Positions 50,178 through 63,936 of a stretch of DNA of 64,000 bases are shown piece by piece. The notes under the pieces are model-generated. The model was not told the DNA's origin and did no database searches. It saw only the letters and a list, made by a program, of their open reading frames with translations. Location of the stretch: NCBI GenBank assembly GCA_949987565.1, contig OX465110.1, positions 7,680,018 to 7,744,017 on the forward strand. Direction: 5' to 3'. A program made the position numbers and the translations under genes. Each line of letters begins with the position of its first letter. Positions within the stretch are counted from its first letter, which is position 1. The DNA is from Luidia sarsii (lineage: Eukaryota > Echinodermata > Asteroidea > Paxillosida > Luidiidae).

Positions 50178-53100
50178 TGGCACATTACGGTCGGCGGAGA
50201 GAATCTGGAAAGAAAAACAGACTTTGCAAGTTAATATCTCCTTCAATATTGTTATGATGGAGCTAAAACTTGGCCTCCAGTGAGGCCTTGGAAACGGCAA
50301 TCGACCAGTATCAAGAAATCTCAAATCGGACATTTGATGATGAAATTATAGTCATGCTAAGAGAACTTACTTCCATCAGCGAGGCAACTTGTGTTGTATG
50401 GGCAGTAGCACATTACAGTCGGTGGAGAGATCCTTGAAAGAAAAACAGACTTTGCGAGTTAATATCTCCTTCAATATTGTTATGATGGAGCTAAAACTTG
50501 GCCTCCAGTGAGGCCTTGGAAAAGGCAATCGACCAGAATCAAGAAATCTCAAATCGGACATTTGATGATGAAATTATAATCATGCAAAGAGAACTTACTT
50601 CCATCAGCGAGGCAACTTGTGTTGTATGGGCAGTAGAACATTACAGTCGGCGGAGAGAATCTGGAAAGAAAAACAGACTTTGCAAGTTATATCTTCTTCA
50701 ATATTGTTATGATGGAGCTGAAACTTGGCCTCCAGTGAGGCCTTGGAAAAGGCAATCGACCAGTATCAAGAAATCTCAAATCGGACATTTGATGATGAAA
50801 TTATAGTCATGCAAAGAGAACTTACTTCCATCAGCGAGGCAACTTGTGTTGTATGGGCAGTAGCACATTACAGTCGGCGGAGAGAATCTGGAAAGAAAAA
50901 CAGACTTTGCAAGTTAATATCTCCTTCAATATTGTTATGATGGAGCTAAAACTTGGCCTCCAGTGAGGCCTCGGAAAAGGCAATCGACCAGGATCAAGAA
51001 ATCTCAAATCGGACATTTGATGATGAAATTATAGTCATGCAAAAATAACTTACTTCTATCAGCGAGGCAACTTGTGTTGTATGGGCAGTAGCACATTACA
51101 GTCGGAGGAGAGAATCTGGAAAGAAAAACAGACTTTGCAAGTTAATATCTCCTTCAATATTGTTATGATGGAGCTAAAACTTGGCCTCCAGTGAGGCCTT
51201 GGAAAAGTCAATCGACTAGGATCAAGAAATCTCAAATCGGACATTTGATGATGAAATTATAGTCATTCAAAGAGAACTTACTTCCATCAGCGAGGAAACT
51301 TGTGTTGTATGGGCAGTAGCACATTACAGTCGGCGGAGAGATCATTGAAAGAAAAACAGACTTTGCGAGTTAATATCTCCTTTAATATTGTTATGATGGA
51401 GCTAAAACTTGGCCTCCAGTGAGGCCTTGGAAACGGCAATCGACCAGTATCAAGAAATCTCAAATCGGACATTTGATGATGAAATTATAGTCATGCAAAG
51501 AGAACTTACTTCCATCAGGGAGGCAACTTGTGTTGTATGGGCAGTAGCACATTACAGTCGGAGGAGAGAATCTGGAAAGAAAAACAGACTTTGCAAGTTA
51601 ATATCTCCTTCAATAATGTTATGATGGAGGTAAAACTTGGCCTCCAGCGAGGCCTTGGAAAAGGCAATCGACCAGGATCAAGAAATCTCAAATCGGACAT
51701 TTGATGATGAAATTATAGTCATGCAAAGAGAACTTACTTCCATCAGCGAGGCAACTTGTGTTGTATGGGCAGTAGCACATTACAGTCGGAGGAGAGAATC
51801 TGGAAAGAAAAACAGACTTTGCGAGTTAATATCTCCTTCAATATTGTTATGATGGAGCTAAAACTTGGCCTCCAGTGAGGCCTTGGAAAAGGCAATCGAC
51901 CAGGATCAAGAAATATCAAATCGGACATTTGATGATGAAATTATAGTCATGCAAAGAGAACTTACTTCCATCAGCGAGGCAACTTGTGTTGTATGGGCAG
52001 TAGCACATTACAGTCGGAGGAGAGAATCTAAAAAGAAAACAGACTTTGCAAGTTAATATCTCCTTCAATATTGTTATGATGGAGCTAAAACTTGGCCTCC
52101 AGTGAGGCCTTGGAAAAGGCAATCGACCAGGATCAATAAATCTCAAATCGGACATTTGATGATGAAATTATAGTCATGCAAAGAGAACTTACTTCCATCA
52201 GCGAGGCAACTTGTGTTGTATGGGCAGTAGCACATTACAGTCGGAGGAGAGAATCTGGAAAGAAAAACAGACTTTGCAAGTTAATATCTCCTTCAATAAT
52301 GTTATGATGGAGCTAAAACTTGGCCTCCAGCGAGGCCTTGGAAAAGGCAATCGACCAGGATCAAGAAATCTCAAATCGGACATTTGATGATGAAATTATA
52401 GTCATGCAAAGAGAACTTACTTCCATCAGCGAGGCAACTTGTGTTGTATGGGCAGTAGCACATTACAGTTGGAGAAGAGAATCTGGAAAGAAAAACAGAC
52501 TTTGCAAGTTAATATCTCCTTCAATATTGTTATGATGGAGCTAAAACTTGGCCTCCAGTGAGGCCTTGGAAAAGGCAATCGAACAGGATCAAGAAATCTC
52601 AAATCGGACATTTGATGATGAAATTATAGTCATGCAAAGAGAACTTACTTCCATCAGCGAGGAAACTTGTGTTGTATGAGCAGTAGCACATTACAGTCGG
52701 CGGAGAGATCCTTGAAAGAAAAACAGACTTTGCGAGTTAATATCTCCTTCAATATTGTTATGATGGAGCTAAAACTTGGCCTCCAGTGAGGCCTTGGAAA
52801 CGGCAATCGACCAGTATCAAGAAATCTCAAATCGGACATTTGATGATGAAATTATAGTCATGCTAAGAGAACTTACTTCCATCAGCGAGGCAACTTGTGT
52901 TGTATGGGCAGTGGCACATTACGGTCGGCGGAGAGAATCTGGAAAGAAAAACAGACTTTGCAAGTTAATATCTCCTTCAATATTGTTATGATGGAGCTAA
53001 AACTTGGCCTCCAGTGAGGCCTTGGAAACGGCAATCGACCAGTATCAAGAAATCTCAAATCGGACATTTGATGATGAAATTATAGTCATGCTAAGAGAAC

Positions 53101-54900
53101 TTACTTCCATCAGCGAGGCAACTTGTGTTGTATGGGCAGTAGCACATTACAGTCGGCGGAGAGATCCTTGAAAGAAAAACAGACTTTGCGAGTTAATATC
53201 TCCTTCAATATTGTTATGATGGAGCTAAAACTTGGCCTCCAGTGAGGCCTTGGAAAAGGCAATCGACCAGAATCAAGAAATCTCAAATCGGACATTTGAT
53301 GATGAAATTATAATCATGCAAAGAGAACTTACTTCCATCAGCGAGGCAACTTGTGTTGTATGGGCAGTAGAACATTACAGTCGGCGGAGAGAATCTGGAA
53401 AGAAAAACAGACTTTGCAAGTTATATCTTCTTCAATATTGTTATGATGGAGCTGAAACTTGGCCTCCAGTGAGGCCTTGGAAAAGGCAATCGACCAGTAT
53501 CAAGAAATCTCAAATCGGACATTTGATGATGAAATTATAGTCATGCAAAGAGAACTTACTTCCATCAGCGAGGCAACTTGTGTTGTATGGGCAGTAGCAC
53601 ATTACAGTCGGCGGAGAGAATCTGGAAAGAAAAACAGACTTTGCAAGTTAATATCTCCTTCAATATTGTTATGATGGAGCTAAAACTTGGCCTCCAGTGA
53701 GGCCTCGGAAAAGGCAATCGACCAGGATCAAGAAATCTCAAATCGGACATTTGATGATGAAATTATAGTCATGCAAAAATAACTTACTTCTATCAGCGAG
53801 GCAACTTGTGTTGTATGGGCAGTAGCACATTACAGTCGGAGGAGAGAATCTGGAAAGAAAAACAGACTTTGCAAGTTAATATCTCCTTCAATATTGTTAT
53901 GATGGAGCTAAAACTTGGCCTCCAGTGAGGCCTTGGAAAAGTCAATCGACTAGGATCAAGAAATCTCAAATCGGACATTTGATGATGAAATTATAGTCAT
54001 TCAAAGAGAACTTACTTCCATCAGCGAGGAAACTTGTGTTGTATGGGCAGTAGAACATTACAGTCGGCGGAGAGATCATTGAAAGAAAAACAGACTTTGC
54101 GAGTTAATATCTCCTTTAATATTGTTATGATGGAGCTAAAACTTGGCCTCCAGTGAGGCCTTGGAAACGGCAATCGACCAGTATCAAGAAATCTCAAATC
54201 GGACATTTGATGATGAAATTATAGTCATGCAAAGAGAACTTACTTCCATCAGGGAGGCAACTTGTGTTGTATGGGCACTAGCACATTACAGTCGGAGGAG
54301 AGAATCTGGAAAGAAAAACAGACTTTGCAAGTTAATATCTCCTTCAATAATGTTATGATGGAGGTAAAACTTGGCCTCCAGCGAGGCCTTGGAAAAGGCA
54401 ATCGACCAGGATCAAGAAATCTCAAATCGGACATTTGATGATGAAATTATAGTCATGCAAAGAGAACTTACTTCCATCAGCGAGGCAACTTGTGTTGTAT
54501 GGGCAGTAGCACATTACAGTCGGAGGAGAGAATCTGGAAAGAAAAACAGACTTTGCGAGTTAATATCTCCTTCAATATTGTTATGATGGAGCTAAAACTT
54601 GGCCTCCAGTGAGGCCTTGGAAAAGGCAATCGACCAGGATCAAGAAATATCAAATCGGACATTTGATGATGAAATTATAGTCATGCAAAGAGAACTTACT
54701 TCCATCAGCGAGGCAACTTGTGTTGTATGGGCAGTAGCACATTACAGTCGGAGGAGAGAATCTGGAAAGAAAACAGACTTTGCAAGTTAATATCTCCTTC
54801 AATATTGTTATGATGGAGCTAAAACTTGGCCTCCAGTGAGGCCTTGGAAAAGGCAATCGACCAGGATCAATAAATCTCAAATCGGACATTTGATGATGAA
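49430..54900. repeat. 12-mer higher-order repeat (2734 bp), two tandem copies
   Basis: The interval from about 49430 to 52163 is repeated at about 52164 to 54900 (12 x 228 minus 2). Markers found in both are ACAGTTGGAGAAG, GTGGCACATTACGGTC, AAAAATAACTTACTTCTATC, GTCAATCGACTAGG, GTCATTCAAAG, GAGATCATTGAAAG, ATCAGGGAGGC, GATGGAGGTAAAAC and GATCAATAAATC. Only a few substitutions differ, for example GGTGGAGAG near 50422 versus GGCGGAGAG, and GGGCACTAG near 54277 versus GGGCAGTAG. The two missing bases per unit are the AAGTTATATC deletion and the GGAAAGAAAACAG deletion. Confidence 0.9.
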
Positions 54901-56924
54901 ATTATAGTCATGCAAAGAGAACTTACTTCCATCAGCGAGGCAACTTGTGTTGTATGGGCAGTAGCACATTACAGTTGGAGAAGAGAATCTGGAAAGAAAA
55001 ACAGACTTTGCAAGTTAATATCTCCTTCAATATTGTTATGATGGAGCTAAAACTTGGCCTCCAGTGAGGCCTTGGAAAAGGCAATCGAACAGGATCAAGA
55101 AATCTCAAATCGGACATTTGATGATGAAATTATAGTCATGCAAAGAGAACTTACTTCCATCAGCGAGGAAACTTGTGTTGTATGAGCAGTAGCACATTAC
55201 AGTCGGCGGAGAGATCCTTGAAAGAAAAACAGACTTTGCGAGTTAATATCTCCTTCAATATTGTTATGATGGAGCTAAAACTTGGCCTCCAGTGAGGCCT
55301 TGGAAACGGCAATCGACCAGTATCAAGAAATCTCAAATCGGACATTTGATGATGAAATTATAGTCATGCTAAGAGAACTTACTTCCATCAGCGAGGCAAC
55401 TTGTGTTGTATGGGCAGTAGCACATTACAGTCGGCGGAGAGAATCTGGAAAGAAAAACAGACTTTGCAAGTTAATATCTCCTTCAATATTGTTATGATGG
55501 AGCTAAAACTTGGCCTCCAGTGAGGCCTTGGAAAAGGCAATCGACCAGGATCAAGAAATATCAAATCGGACATTTGATGATGAAATTATAGTCATGCAAA
55601 GAGAACTTACTTCCATCAGCGAGGCAACTTGTGTTGTATGGGCAGTAGCACATTACAGTCGGAGGAGAGAATCTGGAAAGAAAACAGACTTTGCAAGTTA
55701 ATATCTCCTTCAATATTGTTATGATGGAGCTAAAACTTGGCCTCCAGTGAGGCCTTGGAAAAGGCAATCGACCAGGATCAAGAAATCTCAAATCGGACAT
55801 TTGATGATGAAATTATAGTCATGCAAAGAGAACTTACTTCCATCAGCGAGGAAACTTGTGTTGTATGGGCAGTAGCACATTACAGTCGGCGGAGAGATCC
55901 TTGAAAGAAAAACAGACTTTGCGAGTTAATATCTCCTTTAATATTGTTATGATGGAGCTAAAACTTGGCCTCCAGTGAGGCCTTGGAAAAGGCAATCGAC
56001 CAGAATCAAGAAATCTCAAATCGGACATTTGATGATGAAATTATAGTCATGCAAAGAGAACTTACTTCCATCAGCGAGGAAACTTGTGTTGTATGGGCAG
56101 TAGAACATTACAGTCGGCGGAGAGAATCTGGATAGAAAAACAGACTTTGCGAGTTAATATCTCCTTTAATATTGTTAAGATGGAGCTAAAACTTGGCCTC
56201 CAGTGAGGCCTTGGAAAAGGCAATCGAACAGGATCAAGAAATCTCAAATCGGACATTTGATGATGAAATTATAGTCATGCAAAAATAACTTACTTCTATC
56301 AGCGAGGCAACTTGTGTTGTATGGGCAGTAGCACATTACAGTCGGAGGAGAGAATCTGGAAAGAAAAACAGACTTTGCAAGTTAATATCTCCTTCAATAT
56401 TGTTATGATGGAGCTAAAACTTGGCCTCCAGTGAGGCCTTGGAAAAGTCAATCGACTAGGATCAAGAAATCTCAAATCGGACATTTGATGATGAAATTAT
56501 AGTCATTCAAAGAGAACTTACTTCCATCAGCGAGGAAACTTGTGTTGTATGGGCAGTAGCACATTACAGTCGGCGGAGAGATCATTGAAAGAAAAACAGA
56601 CTTTGCGAGTTAATATCTCCTTTAATATTGTTATGATGGAGGTAAAACTTGGCCTCCAGCGAGGCCTTGGAAAAGGCAATCGACCAGGATCAAGAAATCT
56701 CAAATCGGACATTTGATGATGAAATTATAGTCATGCAAAGAGAACTTACTTCCATCAGCGAGGCAACTTGTGTTGTATGGGCAGTAGCACATTACAGTCG
56801 GAGGAGAGAATCTGGAAAGAAAAACAGACTTTGCGAGTTAATATCTCCTTTAATATTGTTATGATGGAGCTAAAACTTGGCCTCCAGTGAGGCCTTGGAA
56901 AAGGCAATCGACCAGGATCAAGAA

Positions 56925-59695
56925 ATATCAAATCGGACATTTGATGATGAAATTATAGTCATGCAAAGAGAACTTACTTCCATCAGCGAGGCAACTTGTG
57001 TTGTATGGGCAGTAGCACATTACAGTCGGAGGAGAGAATCTGGAAAGAAAACAGACTTTGCAAGTTAATATCTCCTTCAATATTGTTATGATGGAGCTAA
57101 AACTTGGCCTCCAGTGAGGCCTTGGAAAAGGCAATCGACCAGGATCAAGAAATCTCAAATCGGACATTTGATGATGAAATTATAGTCATGCAAAGAGAAC
57201 TTACTTCCATCAGCGAGGAAACTTGTGTTGTATGGGCAGTAGCACATTACAGTCGGCGGAGAGATCCTTGAAAGAAAAACAGACTTTGCGAGTTAATATC
57301 TCCTTTAGTATTGTTATGATGGAGCTAAAACTTGGCCTCCAGTGAGGCCTTGGAAAAGGCAATCGACCAGAATCAAGAAATCTCAAATCGGACATTTGAT
57401 GATGAAATTATAATCATGCAAAGAGAACTTACTTCCATCAGCGAGGCAACTTGTGTTGTATGGGCAGTAGAACATTACAGTCGGCGGAGAGAATCTGGAA
57501 AGAAAAACAGACTTTGCAAGTTATATCTTCTTCAATATTGTTATGATGGAGCTGAAACTTGGCCTCCAGTGAGGCCTTGGAAAAGGCAATCGACCAGTAT
57601 CAAGAAATCTCAAATCGGACATTTGATGATGAAATTATAGTCATGCAAAGAGAACTTACTTCCATCAGCGAGGCAACTTGTGTTGTATGGGCAGTAGCAC
57701 ATTACAGTCGGAGGAGAGAATCTGAAAAAAAAAACAGACTTTGCGAGTTAATATCTCCTTCAATATTGTTATGATGGAGCTAAAACTTGGCCTCCAGTGA
57801 GGCCTTGGAAAAGGCAATCGACCAGGATCAAGAAATATCAAATCGGACATTTGATGATGAAATTATAGTCATGCAAAGAGAACTTACTTCCATCAGCGAG
57901 GCAACTTGTGTTGTATGGGCAGTAGCACATTACAGTCGGAGGAGAGAATCTGGAAAGAAAAACAGACTTTGCAAGTTAATATCTCCTTTAATATTGTTAT
58001 GATGGAGCTAAAACTTGGCCTCCAGTGAGGCCTTGGAAAAGGCAATCGACCAGAATCAAGAAATCTCAAATCGGACATTTGATGATGAAATTATAGTCAT
58101 GCAAAGAGAACTTACTTCCATCAGCGAGGAAACTTGTGTTGTATGGGCAGTAGAACATTACAGTCGGCGGAGAGAATCTGGATAGAAAAACAGACTTTGC
58201 GAGTTAATATCTCCTTTAATATTGTTAAGATGGAGCTAAAACTTGGCCTCCAGTGAGGCCTTGGAAAAGGCAATCGAACAGGATCAAGAAATCTCAAATC
58301 GGACATTTGATGATGAAATTATAGTCATGCAAAGAGAACTTACTTCCATCAGCGAGGCAACTTGTGTTGTATGGGCAGTAGCACATTACAGTCGGAGGAG
58401 AGAATCTGGAAAGAAAACAGACTTTGCAAGTTAATATCTCCTTCAATATTGTTATGATGGAGCTAAAACTTGGCCTCCAGTGAGGCCTTGGAAAAGGCAA
58501 TCGACCAGGATCAAGAAATCTCAAATCGGACATTTGATGATGAAATTATAGTCATGCAAAGAGAACTTACTTCCATCAGCGAGGAAACTTGTGTTGTATG
58601 GGCAGTAGCACATTACAGTCGGCGGAGAGATCCTTGAAAGAAAAACAGACTTTGCGAGTTAATATCTCCTTTAGTATTGTTATGATGGAGCTAAAACTTG
58701 GCCTCCAGTGAGGCCTTGGAAAAGGCAATCGACCAGAATCAAGAAATCTCAAATCGGACATTTGATGATGAAATTATAATCATGCAAAGAGAACTTACTT
58801 CCATCAGCGAGGCAACTTGTGTTGTATGGGCAGTAGAACATTACAGTCGGCGGAGAGAATCTGGAAAGAAAAACAGACTTTGCAAGTTATATCTTCTTCA
58901 ATATTGTTATGATGGAGCTGAAACTTGGCCTCCAGTGAGGCCTTGGAAAAGGCAATCGACCAGTATCAAGAAATCTCAAATCGGACATTTGATGATGAAA
59001 TTATAGTCATGCAAAGAGAACTTACTTCCATCAGCGAGGCAACTTGTGTTGTATGGGCAGTAGCACATTACAGTCGGAGGAGAGAATCTGAAAAAAAAAA
59101 CAGACTTTGCGAGTTAATATCTCCTTCAATATTGTTATGATGGAGCTAAAACTTGGCCTCCAGTGAGGCCTTGGAAAAGGCAATCGACCAGGATCAAGAA
59201 ATATCAAATCGGACATTTGATGATGAAATTATAGTCATGCAAAGAGAACTTACTTCCATCAGCGAGGCAACTTGTGTTGTATGGGCAGTAGCACATTACA
59301 GTCGGAGGAGAGAATCTGGAAAGAAAAACAGACTTTGCAAGTTAATATCTCCTTTAATATTGTTATGATGGAGCTAAAACTTGGCCTCCAGTGAGGCCTT
59401 GGAAAAGGCAATCGACCAGAATCAAGAAATCTCAAATCGGACATTTGATGATGAAATTATAGTCATGCAAAGAGAACTTACTTCCATCAGCGAGGAAACT
59501 TGTGTTGTATGGGCAGTAGAACATTACAGTCGGCGGAGAGAATCTGGATAGAAAAACAGACTTTGCGAGTTAATATCTCCTTTAATATTGTTAAGATGGA
59601 GCTAAAACTTGGCCTCCAGTGAGGCCTTGGAAAAGGCAATCGAACAGGATCAAGAAATCTCAAATCGGACATTTGATGATGAAATTATAGTCATG
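56925..59695. repeat. 6-mer tandem duplication (1366 bp) inside the 15-mer
   Basis: The interval of about 56925-58330 is repeated at 58291-59695 (6 x 228 minus 2). Markers are GGAAAGAAAACAG, GAGATCCTTGAAAG with TTTAGTATTG, GACCAGAATC, AAGTTATATCTTCTTC, TCTGAAAAAAAAAACAG and GGATAGAAAAAC with GTTAAGATGG. The two bases lost per unit are the AAGTTATATC deletion and the A-run deletion. I see no private difference within the shared span. Confidence 0.87.
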
Positions 59696-62600
59696 CAAAA
59701 ATAACTTACTTCTATCAGCGAGGCAACTTGTGTTGTATGGGCAGTAGCACATTACAGTCGGAGGAGAGAATCTGGAAAGAAAAACAGACTTTGCAAGTTA
59801 ATATCTCCTTCAATATTGTTATGATGGAGCTAAAACTTGGCCTCCAGTGAGGCCTTGGAAAAGTCAATCGACTAGGATCAAGAAATCTCAAATCGGACAT
59901 TTGATGATGAAATTATAGTCATTCAAAGAGAACTTACTTCCATCAGCGAGGAAACTTGTGTTGTATGGGCAGTAGCACATTACAGTCGGCGGAGAGATCA
60001 TTGAAAGAAAAACAGACTTTGCGAGTTAATATCTCCTTTAATATTGTTATGATGGAGGTAAAACTTGGCCTCCAGCGAGGCCTTGGAAAAGGCAATCGAC
60101 CAGGATCAAGAAATCTCAAATCGGACATTTGATGATGAAATTATAGTCATGCAAAGAGAACTTACTTCCATCAGCGAGGCAACTTGTGTTGTATGGGCAG
60201 TAGCACATTACAGTCGGAGGAGAGAATCTGGAAAGAAAAACAGACTTTGCGAGTTAATATCTCCTTTAATATTGTTATGATGGAGCTAAAACTTGGCCTC
60301 CAGTGAGGCCTTGGAAAAGGCAATCGACCAGGATCAAGAAATATCAAATCGGACATTTGATGATGAAATTATAGTCATGCAAAGAGAACTTACTTCCATC
60401 AGCGAGGCAACTTGTGTTGTATGGGCAGTAGCACATTACAGTCGGAGGAGAGAATCTGGAAAGAAAACAGACTTTGCAAGTTAATATCTCCTTCAATATT
60501 GTTATGATGGAGCTAAAACTTGGCCTCCAGTGAGGCCTTGGAAAAGGCAATCGATCAGGATCAAGAAATCTCAAATCGGACATTTGATGATGAAATTATA
60601 GTCATGCAAAGAGAACTTACTTCCATCAGCGAGGAAACTTGTGTTGTATGGGCAGTAGCACATTACAGTCGGCGGAGAGATCCTTGAAAGAAAAACAGAC
60701 TTTGCAAGTTATATCTTCTTCAATATTGTTATGATGGAGCTGAAACTTGGCCTCCAGTGAGGCCTTGGAAAAGGCAATCGACCAGTATCAAGAAATCTCA
60801 AATCGGACATTTGATGATGAAATTATAGTCATGCAAAGAGAACTTACTTCCATCAGCGAGGCAACTTGTGTTGTATGGGCAGTAGCACATTACAGTCGGA
60901 GGAGAGAATCTGAAAAAAAAAACAGACTTTGCGAGTTAATATCTCCTTCAATATTGTTATGATGGAGCTAAAACTTGGCCTCCAGTGAGGCCTTGGAAAA
61001 GGCAATCGACCAGGATCAAGAAATATCAAATCGGACATTTGATGATGAAATTATAGTCATGCAAAGAGAACTTACTTCCATCAGCGAGGCAACTTGTGTT
61101 GTATGGGCAGTAGCACATTACAGTCGGAGGAGAGAATCTGGAAAGAAAAACAGACTTTGCAAGTTAATATCTCCTTCAATAATGTTATGATGGAGCTAAA
61201 ACTTGGCCTCCAGCGAGGCCTTGGAAAAGGCAATCGACCAGGATCAAGAAATCTCAAATCGGACATTTGATGATGAAATTATAGTCATGCAAAGAGAACT
61301 TACTTCCATCAGCGAGGCAACTTGTGTTGTATGGGCAGTAGCACATTACAGTTGGAGAAGAGAATCTGGAAAGAAAAACAGACTTTGCAAGTTAATATCT
61401 CCTTCAATATTGTTATGATGGAGCTAAAACTTGGCCTCCAGTGAGGCCTTGGAAAAGGCAATCGAACAGGATCAAGAAATCTCAAATCGGACATTTGATG
61501 ATGAAATTATAGTCATGCAAAGAGAACTTACTTCCATCAGCGAGGAAACTTGTGTTGTATGAGCAGTAGCACATTACAGTCGGCGGAGAGATCCTTGAAA
61601 GAAAAACAGACTTTGCGAGTTAATATCTCCTTCAATATTGTTATGATGGAGCTAAAACTTGGCCTCCAGTGAGGCCTTGGAAACGGCAATCGACCAGTAT
61701 CAAGAAATCTCAAATCGGACATTTGATGATGAAATTATAGTCATGCAAAGAGAACTTACTTCCATCAGGGAGGCAACTTGTGTTGTATGGGCAGTAGCAC
61801 ATTACAGTCGGAGGAGAGAATCTGGAAAGAAAAACAGACTTTGCAAGTTAATATCTCCTTCAATAATGTTATGATGGAGCTAAAACTTGGCCTCCAGCGA
61901 GGCCTTGGAAAAGGCAATCGACCAGGATCAAGAAATCTCAAATCGGACATTTGATGATGAAATTATAGTCATGCAAAGAGAACTTACTTCCATCAGCGAG
62001 GCAACTTGTGTTGTATGGGCAGTAGCACATTACAGTCGGAGGAGAGAATCTGGAAAGAAAAACAGACTTTGCGAGTTAATATCTCCTTCAATATTGTTAT
62101 GATGGAGCTAAAACTTGGCCTCCAGTGAGGCCTTGGAAAAGGCAATCGACCAGGATCAAGAAATATCAAATCGGACATTTGATGATGAAATTATAGTCAT
62201 GCAAAGAGAACTTACTTCCATCAGCGAGGCAACTTGTGTTGTATGGGCAGTAGCACATTACAGTCGGAGGAGAGAATCTGGAAAGAAAACAGACTTTGCA
62301 AGTTAATATCTCCTTCAATATTGTTATGATGGAGCTAAAACTTGGCCTCCAGTGAGGCCTTGGAAAAGGCAATCGACCAGGATCAAGAAATCTCAAATCG
62401 GACATTTGATGATGAAATTATAGTCATGCAAAGAGAACTTACTTCCATCAGCGAGGCAACTTGTGTTGTATGGGCAGTAGCACATTACAGTCGGAGGAGA
62501 GAATCTGAAAAAAAAAACAGACTTTGCGAGTTAATATCTCCTTCAATATTGTTATGATGGAGCTAAAACTTGGCCTCCAGTGAGGCCTTGGAAAAGGCAA

Positions 62601-63936
62601 TCGACCAGGATCAAGAAATATCAAATCGGACATTTGATGATGAAATTATAGTCATGCAAAGAGAACTTACTTCCATCAGCGAGGCAACTTGTGTTGTATG
62701 GGCAGTAGCACATTACAGTCGGAGGAGAGAATCTGGAAAGAAAAACAGACTTTGCAAGTTAATATCTCCTTTAATATTGTTATGATGGAGCTAAAACTTG
62801 GCCTCCAGTGAGGCCTTGGAAAAGGCAATCGACCAGAATCAAGAAATCTCAAATCGGACATTTGATGATGAAATTATAGTCATGCAAAGAGAACTTACTT
62901 CCATCAGCGAGGAAACTTGTGTTGTATGGGCAGTAGAACATTACAGTCGGCGGAGAGAATCTGGATAGAAAAACAGACTTTGCGAGTTAATATCTCCTTT
63001 AATATTGTTAAGATGGAGCTAAAACTTGGCCTCCAGTGAGGCCTTGGAAAAGGCAATCGAACAGGATCAAGAAATCTCAAATCGGACATTTGATGATGAA
63101 ATTATAGTCATGCAAAAATAACTTACTTCTATCAGCGAGGCAACTTGTGTTGTATGGGCAGTAGCACATTACAGTCGGAGGAGAGAATCTGGAAAGAAAA
63201 ACAGACTTTGCAAGTTAATATCTCCTTCAATATTGTTATGATGGAGCTAAAACTTGGCCTCCAGTGAGGCCTTGGAAAAGTCAATCGACTAGGATCAAGA
63301 AATCTCAAATCGGACATTTGATGATGAAATTATAGTCATTCAAAGAGAACTTACTTCCATCAGCGAGGAAACTTGTGTTGTATGGGCAGTAGCACATTAC
63401 AGTCGGCGGAGAGATCATTGAAAGAAAAACAGACTTTGCGAGTTAATATCTCCTTTAATATTGTTATGATGGAGGTAAAACTTGGCCTCCAGCGAGGCCT
63501 TGGAAAAGGCAATCGACCAGGATCAAGAAATCTCAAATCGGACATTTGATGATGAAATTATAGTCATACAAAGAGAACTTACTTCCATCAGCGAGGCAAC
63601 TTGTGTTGTATGGGCAGTAGCACATTACAGTCGGAGGAGAGAATCTGGAAAGAAAAACAGACTTTGCGAGTTAATATCTCCTTTAATATTGTTATGATGG
63701 AGCTAAAACTTGGCCTCCAGTGAGGCCTTGGAAAAGGCAATCGACCAGGATCAAGAAATATCAAATCGGACATTTGATGATGAAATTATAGTCATGCAAA
63801 GAGAACTTACTTCCATCAGCGAGGCAACTTGTGTTGTATGGGCAGTAGCACATTACAGTCGGAGGAGAGAATCTGGAAAGAAAACAGACTTTGCAAGTTA
63901 ATATCTCCTTCAATATTGTTATGATGGAGCTAAAAC

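Noticed and set aside
52130..52140. AATAAA in GATCAATAAATC as a polyadenylation signal (also near 54870)
   Set aside because: It arises from a single G to T change in two copies of one duplicated block and has no supporting context.
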